From assembly GCA_023396215.1 (NCBI GenBank), contig JAEWWW010000098.1:1-14211 (forward strand): a DNA stretch of 14,211 bases. The letters run 5' to 3'. A program made the translations under genes and the position numbers. The DNA comes from Bacillota bacterium. Its GTDB lineage: Bacteria; Bacillota; Clostridia; Oscillospirales; Ruminococcaceae. How positions within the stretch are numbered: the stretch's first letter is position 1; the number at the start of each line of letters is the position of its first letter. This document shows, piece by piece, positions 1 through 6,369 of this stretch. The notes under the pieces are model-generated. The model worked only from the letters and a program-made list of their open reading frames with translations, ran no database searches and was not told the DNA's origin.

Positions 1-1
1 C

Positions 2-1210
2 TTTAACGCCATCGTCTGGCAATGCCGCCGTACCGCCCCCATCTGTGAGGCACTGATTGCCGCCGGCCATGCCGACTACATAAAGGAAGCCACCGGGCTG
101 GTGGTGGACGCTTATTTCTCCGGCACCAAAATCAAATGGATTTTAGATAACGTACCCGGTGCGCGGCAGCAGGCCGAGCGGGGCGAGCTGCTCTTCGGCA
201 CGGTGGATAGCTGGCTTATTTGGAAGCTCACCGGCGGGCAGGCCCATGTCACCGACCGCACCAATGCCTCCCGCACCATGCTGTACAACATCCGCACCCT
301 GCAGTGGGATGAAAAAATCTGCGCCCTGCTGGATATCCCCATGGCGATGCTGCCGCAGGTGCGGGATTGCAGCGAGGTGTATGGGCATATGAATCTCTCG
401 GGGGTGCAGGTACCGATTGCGGGCAGCGCGGGCGACCAGCAGGCGGCCCTCTTTGGGCAGGCCTGCTTTGAAGCGGGGCAGGCCAAAAACACCTACGGCA
501 CCGGCTGCTTTTTGCTGATGAACACCGGCAGCAAGCTTTATAGCAGCAAGGCGGGGCTGTTGGGCACCATCGCCATGAGCCTTGACGGGCAGGTGCAGTA
601 TGCGCTGGAGGGCAGCGTCTTTGTGGGCGGCGCGGTGATACAGTGGCTGCGGGATGAGCTGCGGCTGATTACCAACGCCCGCGACGCCGAATACTACGCA
701 AGCTCGGTGCCGGATAATGGCGGGGTTTATCTGGTACCCGCCTTTACCGGTCTGGGGGCCCCCAATTGGGATATGTATGCCCGTGGCACCCTCTTTGGTC
801 TGACCCGGGGCGCGGGCCGGGCGCACATCATCCGGGCGGCGCAGGAATCCATCGCCTACCAGTCGGCCGATCTGCTGGCCGCCATCGAGCAGGATACCGG
901 CGTTTCTCTCAGCGAGCTGAACGTGGACGGCGGAGCCAGCCGCGACAGCTTCCTGATGCAGTTTCAGGCCGATATCATCGGCAAGACCATCCGCCGCCCC
1001 ATGATTCGCGAAACCACCGCCCTTGGCGCCGCCTATCTTGCAGGGCTGGCCACCGGCATGTGGTCGGGGCTGGATGAGATACGCAGCCAGTGGAAGCTGG
1101 ACCAGCTTTACCAGCCCCATATGGAGGAGGCCGAGCGCGGCCGCCTGCTGCGTGGCTGGCACCGCGCGGTGGAGCGCACCCTGCGCTGGCTGGAGCCGGA
1201 TGAGGCTTAA
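2..1210 (+). CDS. glpK: Glycerol kinase, 5'-truncated by the window edge
   Basis: This cytoplasmic enzyme phosphorylates glycerol to sn-glycerol 3-phosphate with ATP. The open frame runs from base 2 with no start codon in view. The 402 visible residues match the family from about residue 100 of the usual ~500, so roughly 100 N-terminal residues lie outside the window. Recognisable blocks are AIVWQCRRTA, YFSGTK, RGELLFGTVD, TNASRTML, GDQQAALFGQ (its Asp is the family's catalytic base), KNTYGTGCF, PAFTGLGAP, LTRG, VDGGA and TALGAAYLAG. The Trp, Tyr, Asp and Phe that contact glycerol in the E. coli enzyme are all present. The gene ends in TAA followed at once by TAG, then a hairpin terminator, so it closes its transcript. 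Nothing suggests inactivation. The assignment is secure; only the upstream part is unknown. Confidence 0.97.
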   Translation, partial: FNAIVWQCRRTAPICEALIAAGHADYIKEATGLVVDAYFSGTKIKWILDNVPGARQQAERGELLFGTVDSWLIWKLTGGQAHVTDRTNASRTMLYNIRTLQWDEKICALLDIPMAMLPQVRDCSEVYGHMNLSGVQVPIAGSAGDQQAALFGQACFEAGQAKNTYGTGCFLLMNTGSKLYSSKAGLLGTIAMSLDGQVQYALEGSVFVGGAVIQWLRDELRLITNARDAEYYASSVPDNGGVYLVPAFTGLGAPNWDMYARGTLFGLTRGAGRAHIIRAAQESIAYQSADLLAAIEQDTGVSLSELNVDGGASRDSFLMQFQADIIGKTIRRPMIRETTALGAAYLAGLATGMWSGLDEIRSQWKLDQLYQPHMEEAERGRLLRGWHRAVERTLRWLEPDEA

Positions 1211-1230
1211 TAGGCCCTGTTGTTACTGGA

Positions 1231-1258
1231 GGCGTCCGTCGTTGACGGGCGCCTTTTG
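1231..1258 (+). terminator. Intrinsic terminator after glpK
   Basis: A 10-bp stem with one T-G pair (GGCGTCCGTC, loop GTTG, GACGGGCGCC) is followed by TTTT. It starts 20 bases after the glpK stop codon and points the same way. Confidence 0.85.
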
Positions 1259-1386
1259 TGCCTGTAGGGGGCAGGCGCGACAAGGGGGTGTTTATTGGTC
1301 GGTATAAGCGGGGCCATCCTGCCCAAAACTAGCGGGTGAAAGGCCCGGCACCGCGAAGAAATGCCGACCCGTATACTCCCACAAAC

Positions 1387-1413
1387 CCCGTAGGGGCGGA
1401 TAGCATCCGCCCG
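1387..1413. repeat. Short GC-rich hairpin repeat (REP-like)
   Basis: A perfect 8-bp inverted repeat, GGGCGGAT and ATCCGCCC around AGC, sits in non-coding sequence between glpK and the CBM9-like gene. Short elements of this form (GTAGGGGCGGAT...ATCCGCCCG) resemble interspersed repeats I associate with gut clostridia; that association is from memory and was not searched. No gene or T-run is attached, so it is not a normal terminator. The surrounding stretch 1259-1480 shows no convincing coding sequence. Confidence 0.5.
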
Positions 1414-1480
1414 TGCCCTATCCCAAGGAAGCTTATTTTAATTCGCAGGACAATGTGGGCATCGGCCCGTCACCAGAACC

Positions 1481-1545
1481 ACCCCGTCACCTGCGGGCGC
1501 CACCCCTCCAGAGAGGGGAAGCTGCCCCTCACAGGCGCGGGGCAG
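1481..1545. repeat. GC-rich double-hairpin repeat element
   Basis: Two hairpins lie in tandem: CCCCTC-CAGA-GAGGGG (1503-1518), then CTGCCCC and GGGGCAG around a 10-base loop (1522-1545). The lead-in ACCCCGTCACCTGCGG plus the first hairpin looks like a family of interspersed clostridial repeats, recognised from memory only. The element stops one base before the -35 box of the next promoter. An open frame crosses it and fuses into the CBM9-like gene, but that extension is low-complexity, runs through the hairpins and is not counted as coding. Confidence 0.5.
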
Positions 1546-1546
1546 A

Positions 1547-1575
1547 TTGTCAAGGCCGCTGGCGTATGCTATAAT
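1547..1575 (+). promoter_or_regulatory. Sigma-A promoter of the CBM9-like gene
   Basis: The -35 box is TTGTCA and the -10 box TATAAT, with a 17-base spacer and a TG one base upstream of the -10 (TGCTATAAT, an extended -10). Transcription should start near 1582. That leaves a leader of about 120 bases before the ATG at 1702, with no clear riboswitch or attenuator in it. Confidence 0.75.
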
Positions 1576-1701
1576 GTAACAGTGGCATTATCTCCTTTCT
1601 GCGTCTCCCGCATGGGCGGCGAGCAGGCGGCAGGCTTTGCCCACCACGGCCGTTTGACCCGGCCCGCGAAATCATCATTCATCGGAAGGTTGTGTGCTTC
1701 G

Positions 1702-2283
1702 ATGCCCTTTAAAGTCAGCGCCCTGACTGACCAGCCCAATTTCGAGTCGCTGATGGTGGCAAAAATCACCGACTATCCGCTGGAAAAACGCGACTACAAG
1801 CCCTTTGCACAGGGCCGCGTCTGTGTAACCCCCCAAAGTCTGGTTGTGCAGCTTTGGGCCTTTGAGGTGAACCCCGCCCCCCGCAGCAGCCTGAAGGCGG
1901 TTTTTGCCTCGGCAACCAACCCCGAGGTGGGTTTTACCGTCCAGCTTATGAGCACCGGCAGCCTCGAGACCACCGTTACCATCGGCGGGCGTACCGGCAG
2001 CTTTGAGGAGCAGGGCTTTATCCCCCCCACCCTCGAGCCCTTCTGGGGCGAGGATTTGCAGGGCGTCTACTGGGGCGGCACCATCTCGTTTTTCCGTCAG
2101 GAGCTGGAGCGCCTTTGCGGTGAGGATTGCCTGAACCCCGGCTCGGTGCTTTACGGCAACCTCTACAAGCTTTCGGACGACGCGCAAAAGCCCCACAGCG
2201 GCTCTCTCTTCCCGGCCGATTTTGCCGGAGGCAAGCCCTTTGACCTGCCTTCGCTGGACGAGTTTCAGATTGTAAGCTATTAA
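1702..2283 (+). CDS. CBM9-like carbohydrate-binding domain protein
   Basis: The product is 193 residues with no signal peptide, so it is probably cytoplasmic. It resembles the carbohydrate-binding family 9-like proteins of clostridia. A beta-rich middle is followed by a block near residues 151-175 (YGNLYKLSD, KPHSGSLFP, DF) that parallels the GN-Y-C-D, PH and S-NP motifs ending such domains. The family was recognised by eye, so the assignment is moderate. The start is the ATG at 1702 behind GGAAGG, 11 bases upstream. The open frame continues upstream through repeat sequence, and an in-frame ATG at 1612 has no ribosome binding site, so both were rejected. The promoter at 1547-1575 drives it, and a 47-codon membrane-protein gene follows after 53 bases, probably on the same transcript. 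The ligand is unknown. Confidence 0.72.
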   Translation: MPFKVSALTDQPNFESLMVAKITDYPLEKRDYKPFAQGRVCVTPQSLVVQLWAFEVNPAPRSSLKAVFASATNPEVGFTVQLMSTGSLETTVTIGGRTGSFEEQGFIPPTLEPFWGEDLQGVYWGGTISFFRQELERLCGEDCLNPGSVLYGNLYKLSDDAQKPHSGSLFPADFAGGKPFDLPSLDEFQIVSY

Positions 2284-2336
2284 CCATACAACCGTTTATC
2301 AACAACAGGGCGCGCCCCTGTGAATGGAGGAACCGC

Positions 2337-2480
2337 ATGAAGCTGATTTTTTCTATGTTCAAAACCATTGTTACCCTGCTTTTGGCACTCTTTGGTATTG
2401 TCAGCCTGCTGGTGGCCTTTGACCACTATCTGGGGGACAAGCTGCCCACCAAATATGTGGTGTTTGAAGACGAAGAGTAG
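2337..2480 (+). CDS. 47-residue single-pass membrane protein
   Basis: This short gene starts at ATG 2337 behind GGAGG with a 6-base gap and ends at TAG. The product has a basic N-terminus, one hydrophobic segment at about residues 9-28 (TIVTLLLALFGIVSLLVAF), then a charged tail ending FEDEE. This fits a small inner-membrane protein with its acidic tail exposed on one side. It lies 53 bases after the CBM9-like gene and ahead of a strong terminator, so the two probably form a two-gene operon. No family is recognised. The strong ribosome binding site, the classical membrane segment and the position just before a terminator make it likely to be real. Confidence 0.75.
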   Translation: MKLIFSMFKTIVTLLLALFGIVSLLVAFDHYLGDKLPTKYVVFEDEE

Positions 2481-2577
2481 CCCTCTCCCGCGCCCCTGCC
2501 CTGCACACCCACTGTTTTGCGGGCAGGCTTTCATCACAGAAACTGTTAAGCCATATCCCCGGGCGATACCGGGAACT

Positions 2578-2617
2578 ACAACACGCCCGCAGGCAAAAGC
2601 CTGCGGGCGTGTTGTTT
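2578..2617 (+). terminator. Strong hairpin terminator, 17-bp stem
   Basis: A perfect 17-bp stem (2578-2594 with 2599-2615) around AAAA is followed by TTATG. The stem's own right arm ends GTGTTGT. It lies about 100 bases after the 47-residue protein gene. The T-tract is short, but the stem is long and perfect. Confidence 0.75.
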
Positions 2618-2624
2618 ATGCTGG

Positions 2625-2817
2625 CGAAAAAGCGAGCTTGCAAATATATCGCGTAGGCGGACATGCGCCGACGGAGCGATTCCTCTAAAACTGCCCGCGA
2701 GGGAGGGGCAGTTTTGCTTGGGGGTGCTCACGAGGGGGACGGCTGGACGCAAAACCCGCAGGTTTTGCTCAGGACACGAAGTCCCCCTTGTGAAGGGTGT
2801 CAATCCTTTGACACCCT
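2625..2817. repeat. Composite hairpin-rich repeat block
   Basis: Non-coding sequence holding a chain of inverted repeats. AAAACTGCCC (2687-2696) pairs with GGGCAGTTTT (2706-2715). TCACGAGGGGGAC (2728-2740) pairs with GTCCCCCTTGTGA (2781-2793) with one wobble, and encloses GCAAAACC-CGCA-GGTTTTGC (2749-2768). AGGGTGTCAA (2794-2803) pairs with TTGACACCCT (2808-2817). Together they fold into about four stacked hairpins. It ends 2 bases from the stop codon of the minus-strand lipoprotein gene, yet neither strand has the T-run of a classical terminator. It looks like a mobile-type interspersed element. Confidence 0.55.
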
Positions 2818-2819
2818 CC

Positions 2820-3500
2820 CTATTTTGCTTTTCTTCCTCCGCTTTCATCCACCTCGTAGCCGTCGATAACGGTGTGGCGGGCAAGGGTGCCATCGGCGTA
2901 GAAGTAGTACCACCTGCCGCCTATCTGCACCCATCTGCCCGAAACCATCAGGCCGTCTTTGGCAAAATAATAGGTCTTTTTCTCCTCGCCGCTGCCGATG
3001 CTCCACCAGCCCACCAGCGTTCCGTCGGGCTCCAGAATATCGGTGGGTATCTGCTCGGAGGGCCAGCTCCCGGCCTCCCGGGTATACACGTCTATCTGCA
3101 GGAGGGTGCCCTCTCTTTGGAGCTGAAAGCGCACCTCATGCAGCCCAAGCACCGCTTCGGCTTCGGTGCCGCTGGAGGTAACAATCCACCCGGCGCTCTG
3201 CAAACGCCCCAGATAGTCCTGCAGGTCGGAGGCGCTGGTGCTTTCCACCTTGATGGTCAGCACCCCTTCGCCGTCCACCGCCGACGCCGTAACCGCTCCC
3301 GCTGTGTATGCGGGCAGCTCGGCGGGCGCAAGGTCGGCGGGCCATTCGGCCTTTATCGGGGCCTCCGGCAGGGCGGGGGCGCTCACGGGGGGTGGGGCTG
3401 GGGCCGGTTCCGGGCTCTTTTGGGGGTTGTTTTGGGTGCAGCCGGCGGCGACAAGCAGCGCCAGCAGCAGCGGGAATATGCGGTAAGACCGTTTTTTCAT
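2820..3500 (-). CDS. Lipoprotein with C-terminal cell-wall-binding repeats
   Basis: The product is 226 residues. A lipoprotein signal (residues 1-20, basic MKKR, hydrophobic LLLALLVAAG) ends at lipid-attachment Cys21, so it should be anchored on the outer face of the membrane. A Pro/Ala/Glu-rich linker (about 26-60) follows, then a domain of unknown family (about 65-150, including DLQDYLGRLQSAGW, which recalls substrate-gauging surface domains but matches nothing certain). Aromatic repeats at about 163-220 (KTYYFAKDG, then GGRWYYFYADG) have the form of choline/glucan-type cell-wall-binding repeats. The start is the ATG at 3500 with GAGGTG 6 bases upstream; an in-frame GTG lies inside that ribosome binding site. 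Next upstream is another lipoprotein gene, 111 bases away. The stop codon abuts a repeat block. The wall ligand is not predictable. Confidence 0.85.
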   Translation of the reverse strand: MKKRSYRIFPLLLALLVAAGCTQNNPQKSPEPAPAPPPVSAPALPEAPIKAEWPADLAPAELPAYTAGAVTASAVDGEGVLTIKVESTSASDLQDYLGRLQSAGWIVTSSGTEAEAVLGLHEVRFQLQREGTLLQIDVYTREAGSWPSEQIPTDILEPDGTLVGWWSIGSGEEKKTYYFAKDGLMVSGRWVQIGGRWYYFYADGTLARHTVIDGYEVDESGGRKAK

Positions 3501-3611
3501 AGCGTTCACCTCGTTATGTGTTTTCTCTGTTTTGGTTTGTATTTTTCTCCGCTTGGGAATTTAAAAATATGGATTGACCGAAATCTTGAAGGCTCATCCG
3601 AAGCCGCGCGC

Positions 3612-4499
3612 CTATTGCAGCCACCGCTCCAGCAGTTGGCCGGCCTTCCCCTCGTTTGCGTATTTCAGCATATCGTCGCGGTAGCCGGGCAGGCGGCGCC
3701 ACCTGCCCTCGATGGTTGCGCTCATGCCCTTCCCATCGCTCAGGTGAATGGTCACCTTGCGCTCGGCTGCGGTATGGGCGGTGTCGGGCTCCACCTGAAC
3801 GATATAGCTGAGCTCTGCGTCTCCGGTTTGGCTATCCTGATGGCTCAGCGACGCGCCCCCCGCCCCCCGGGCGCTGACGTTCAGGTACGCCTGCTTGCCC
3901 ACCACGGTAAGGCCGCCCTCGCCTGCAAGAGCCTCCTTGGGGGGGTCCGCGCCGCCGCCCTGCCCGTCGGGGATGGCATAGCCGCCGAAGGGGTTGCGCT
4001 CATAGCCATCCAGCAGCTGCATGGTCAGGTTATCGCAAACGCCCTCGCCGCCCGCGGCAAAATCCATCGCCATCGGCAGGTCCTTCAGCATCTCTTTGAT
4101 ATACTCTGCCGCGTCGACGGTGGTTTTCATCCAGAACACCCCGGTATAAACCCCCGAGGCCGAGCGGTTGTCGTTGGCGTCGAACTTATCCACATACAGC
4201 TTGCATTCATAGTCGGCCCAGTAGCCGGGGGCCAGCTCCTGCCGCCAGCTTCCCGCGGCCTCGATGACAAAGATGCTGGGGTCGTACAGGTTTCTTTTTC
4301 CGGGGCTTTCCGCGCCGGAGCCCTCGGCGGGGCCCTGCGCCTGCTGCCCGCCCTGTGTCGTCTGGCCGGCCAGCAGGGCGGGGGTGGCCTGGCTCTCTCC
4401 CTCTTCACTGCTCGAAGGGGCGCCGGCGGCACAGCCGCAGACCGCGCAGGCAAGCGTCAGTAAGGCAAAGAGGAATACAACAAGCTTTTGTTTTATCAT
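3612..4499 (-). CDS. Lipoprotein of unknown family
   Basis: The product is 295 residues. A hydrophobic signal (about residues 5-22) ends in AVCGC, with Cys23 the best lipid-attachment residue; Cys18 and Cys21 fit less well. A low-complexity Ser/Glu/Gln/Gly linker follows (about 25-70), typical of surface lipoproteins. The globular part from NLYDPSIF onward has no motif I can name. It includes a helical stretch around AEYIKEMLKDL and beta-rich segments near the end (KVTIHLSDGKGMSATIEGRW). The start is ATG 4499 behind GGAGG, 4 bases away. It lies 32 bases after the free-standing PAS-like gene, so the two are probably co-transcribed, which ties a cytoplasmic sensor-like protein to a surface protein. 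Function is unknown; that it is a lipoprotein is confident. Confidence 0.85.
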   Translation of the reverse strand: MIKQKLVVFLFALLTLACAVCGCAAGAPSSSEEGESQATPALLAGQTTQGGQQAQGPAEGSGAESPGKRNLYDPSIFVIEAAGSWRQELAPGYWADYECKLYVDKFDANDNRSASGVYTGVFWMKTTVDAAEYIKEMLKDLPMAMDFAAGGEGVCDNLTMQLLDGYERNPFGGYAIPDGQGGGADPPKEALAGEGGLTVVGKQAYLNVSARGAGGASLSHQDSQTGDAELSYIVQVEPDTAHTAAERKVTIHLSDGKGMSATIEGRWRRLPGYRDDMLKYANEGKAGQLLERWLQ

Positions 4500-4531
4500 T
4501 CATCCTCCAAAAGGCTGTATCGGGTTGCTTC

Positions 4532-5041
4532 TCATTTAAGCAGCATGACCACGCCGCAGGGGATAACGCCCGCTCTATCGGGCAGCGGGAAGAGCAGCGC
4601 CCGGTGGTAATGCTCCGAGGCGGCGTAGCTCCAACCCTTGCAGAACAGCTCCAGAATGTAGTAAATCCGGGATAAAAAGGCGGTTTTGCCGTAAAACACA
4701 CCCTCTGCCGCCGCCTGTATGGCGTAGTTTTCGTCGGTGACCCGCCCCAGAAAGTTGATTTTACCGGCGGAGATATCCTCGAGGCTCAGGTCGGTATGCT
4801 CGAAGAGCAGCCCGTTTGCCGCCCGTAAAATGCCGCTTTGCTCAAAGACCGCCGCCGGGCAGGGGAGCAGGTCGAGCAGCGCCGCCGGGTCCCCCTCGGC
4901 CTGTACCAGCCGCTGGCACTGCCGGATAAACCGCTCCTGTGCGGCGCACTCCTTTTGCATATCCCTTTGCAGCAGGGCAAAATCCGCGGCAAGCTGCTCC
5001 TTTGACTTTTCCCGTTTCAGAGTGCCCCCCTTTTCGGTCAA
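4532..5041 (-). CDS. Free-standing PAS-like sensor protein, related to the AraC-type regulator's sensor domains
   Basis: The product is 169 residues and lacks a signal peptide or membrane segment. Residues 10-48 are charged and helical, likely a coiled coil (KSKEQLAADF...RFIRQCQRLVQ). Residues 55-168 align by eye with the two PAS-like domains of the regulator at 6370-7968: LLPCPAAVF matches LFPMPLEVF and YFPLPIKVF, and all three share an FNVL/YNLL/NFLG block, an F-G-or-Y-G block, and a closing FPL/FPV hydrophobic strand. It has no DNA-binding domain, so it may sense a ligand or heterodimerise. The start is uncertain. TTG 5041 has no good ribosome binding site, CTG 5020 sits behind AAGGGGGG, and ATG 5060 is in another frame that would join by losing one G from a run of six. 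It lies 32 bases before a lipoprotein gene. Confidence 0.78.
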   Translation of the reverse strand: MTEKGGTLKREKSKEQLAADFALLQRDMQKECAAQERFIRQCQRLVQAEGDPAALLDLLPCPAAVFEQSGILRAANGLLFEHTDLSLEDISAGKINFLGRVTDENYAIQAAAEGVFYGKTAFLSRIYYILELFCKGWSYAASEHYHRALLFPLPDRAGVIPCGVVMLLK

Positions 5042-5142
5042 TGCTTTGGCCCAGCTTCATTTTACAAAATATAAGAGAACCGGAATATCGGCTGGTTGCT
5101 CAGTTTTTTACAATGGTACGCATAAGGCAGGTCCACGCGGGC

Positions 5143-5185
5143 AAAAAGGAACCCCGCACGGCAATTGCCGTGCGGGGTTCCTTTT
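5143..5185 (-). terminator. Terminator inside a perfect 42-bp palindrome
   Basis: Bases 5144-5185 are an exact palindrome centred on AATT: AAAAGGAACCCCGCACGGC, AATT, then its complement. Read on the minus strand it follows the decayed lipoprotein gene after 28 bases and ends in five T. Its T-rich end on the plus strand would let it work in both directions, though no plus-strand gene enters it. It separates the regulator/decayed-gene unit from the PAS-like/lipoprotein genes. Confidence 0.88.
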
Positions 5186-5213
5186 GTAGGGCTTCTTTAT
5201 ATCGATATACCGC

Positions 5214-6299
5214 TTATGGGAGCGGCCGCATCCGCACGCGGCCCTCCATGTCTGTTTCCAGAAAGCGGGTGGGCGCGCCTGCCCCGGGCGGGATTGCCGC
5301 CAGCGAATCGACCTGCATGAAAACCGCCTGCCCTGTCGCCGTGTCATAGGCCGCCAGCGTAACCCTTCTCCCCGTTTCGTGGAGATCCTCCACATAGTAA
5401 TAGAGCATCACGCCGCCCGGGTGGCGACCGACATCCAGCAGGGTGATAAAGCTGTCCCCTCTGGTTTCGGGCATTGCCGCCTGCCACTGCTGTTTTTCGC
5501 CCGACTGCAAATCCTCACAGTGGAGGGTATATTGCAGCTGCTACCCAGCACTGGTATTCCTGAATGGCGAAGGCGTGGGATTCCTCCCTGTGCCATGCCG
5601 CCAGCAGCTCCTGCGAATAATCGGCTGCCTGCTTGAGCTCATCCCGGCTGACGCTGTATAGCCAGGCCGCCTCCCCGGTGTTGATGGCGAGGATATCCTC
5701 ATCCAGCCAGTAATAGCGGGTGCGGTTTGAAATCATCCACGCGTATTTTTCGTTGCTCAGTCTGGCTTTTACATCGGTGTCGTAGGTGGAGGGGAAGGTC
5801 TTTACAAACTGCCCCTCCATATTATAAATGGCAGCGTCGGCAATGGTTGGCAGCCCATTTTTCTAGGCAACAACCGCACCCAAACTGCTGTATAAATTGA
5901 AGCGGGCCAACACATAGGTTTCATTCCAGGTGTATTCACAAAACGTCGCGGAGCCCCAATCCTGAGTGCTCAGCTCCCACGGGCTGTTGGGCCATTCGCG
6001 GTCGGCGGGGCGAAAGGTTTTTTGCAGCTCGTTATCCCCATCCACAAACAAAATCGTATCCTTTTGGCGCACTGAGAAGCCGCCACCCGCATCCCAGCGG
6101 ATATGCTACGGCTGGAGCCCCTTGAGCGGCTCGACACATTCGTAGTAGGTGTAGGCCTTTTCCGGCTGCTGCGAGAGGCTTTCCGGCTGTGGCGGCGGGG
6201 CCGCCGGGCTGCTTTCCTCCGCGGGCTGCCCTGCGCAGCCGGTAAGCGTGGCGACGATTGCGGCCGATAAAAAAAGAAGGACTGTTTTTGATGCATCAT
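5214..6299 (-). pseudogene. Decayed lipoprotein gene (two frameshifts, two in-frame TAG codons)
   Basis: Four open pieces reassemble into one protein of about 360 residues. ATG 6299 opens MMHQK, then the frame is lost in a run of five A (6285-6289). One more A would give a fine lipoprotein signal, MMHQKTVLLFLSAAIVATLTGC. The signal frame continues through EKAYTYYECVEPL to TAG at 6106-6108, resumes directly (HIRWDAGGGF), meets TAG at 5863-5865, and resumes again (KNGLPTIADAAIYNMEGQF). Between about 5518 and 5540 it shifts by one base (one extra base, or two lost) into a frame reading YTLHCEDLQSGEK and ending at TAA 5214. Coding-like sequence persists throughout, so the decay looks recent. It lies 70 bases after the regulator gene. 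The family is unknown. Sequencing error could explain a frameshift, but hardly all four lesions. Confidence 0.85.
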
Positions 6300-6369
6300 T
6301 GGGGCACCTGCCTTTATTATTTCCGTTGAAAACGAACACCGGCCGCTCTCCTGCAAGGGGCAGTGGGCG

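Noticed and set aside
1387..1545. CRISPR array
   Set aside because: Only short hairpins; no repeated direct unit with spacers and no cas gene.
1336..1701. N-terminal extension of the CBM9-like gene
   Set aside because: It runs through hairpin repeats and across the promoter, with no ribosome binding site at either upstream ATG.
2794..2817. Intrinsic terminator of the 2820-3500 lipoprotein gene
   Set aside because: A good stem but no T-run follows it on the minus strand.
2718..4463. 581-codon plus-strand open frame over the lipoprotein genes
   Set aside because: Antisense shadow in GC-rich DNA: two minus-strand genes with lipoboxes and ribosome binding sites explain it.
5214..6299. TAG read through as an amino acid, making the decayed lipoprotein gene functional
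   Set aside because: TAG is the true stop of der, the yceD-like gene and seven others in the window, and two frameshifts would still break the gene.
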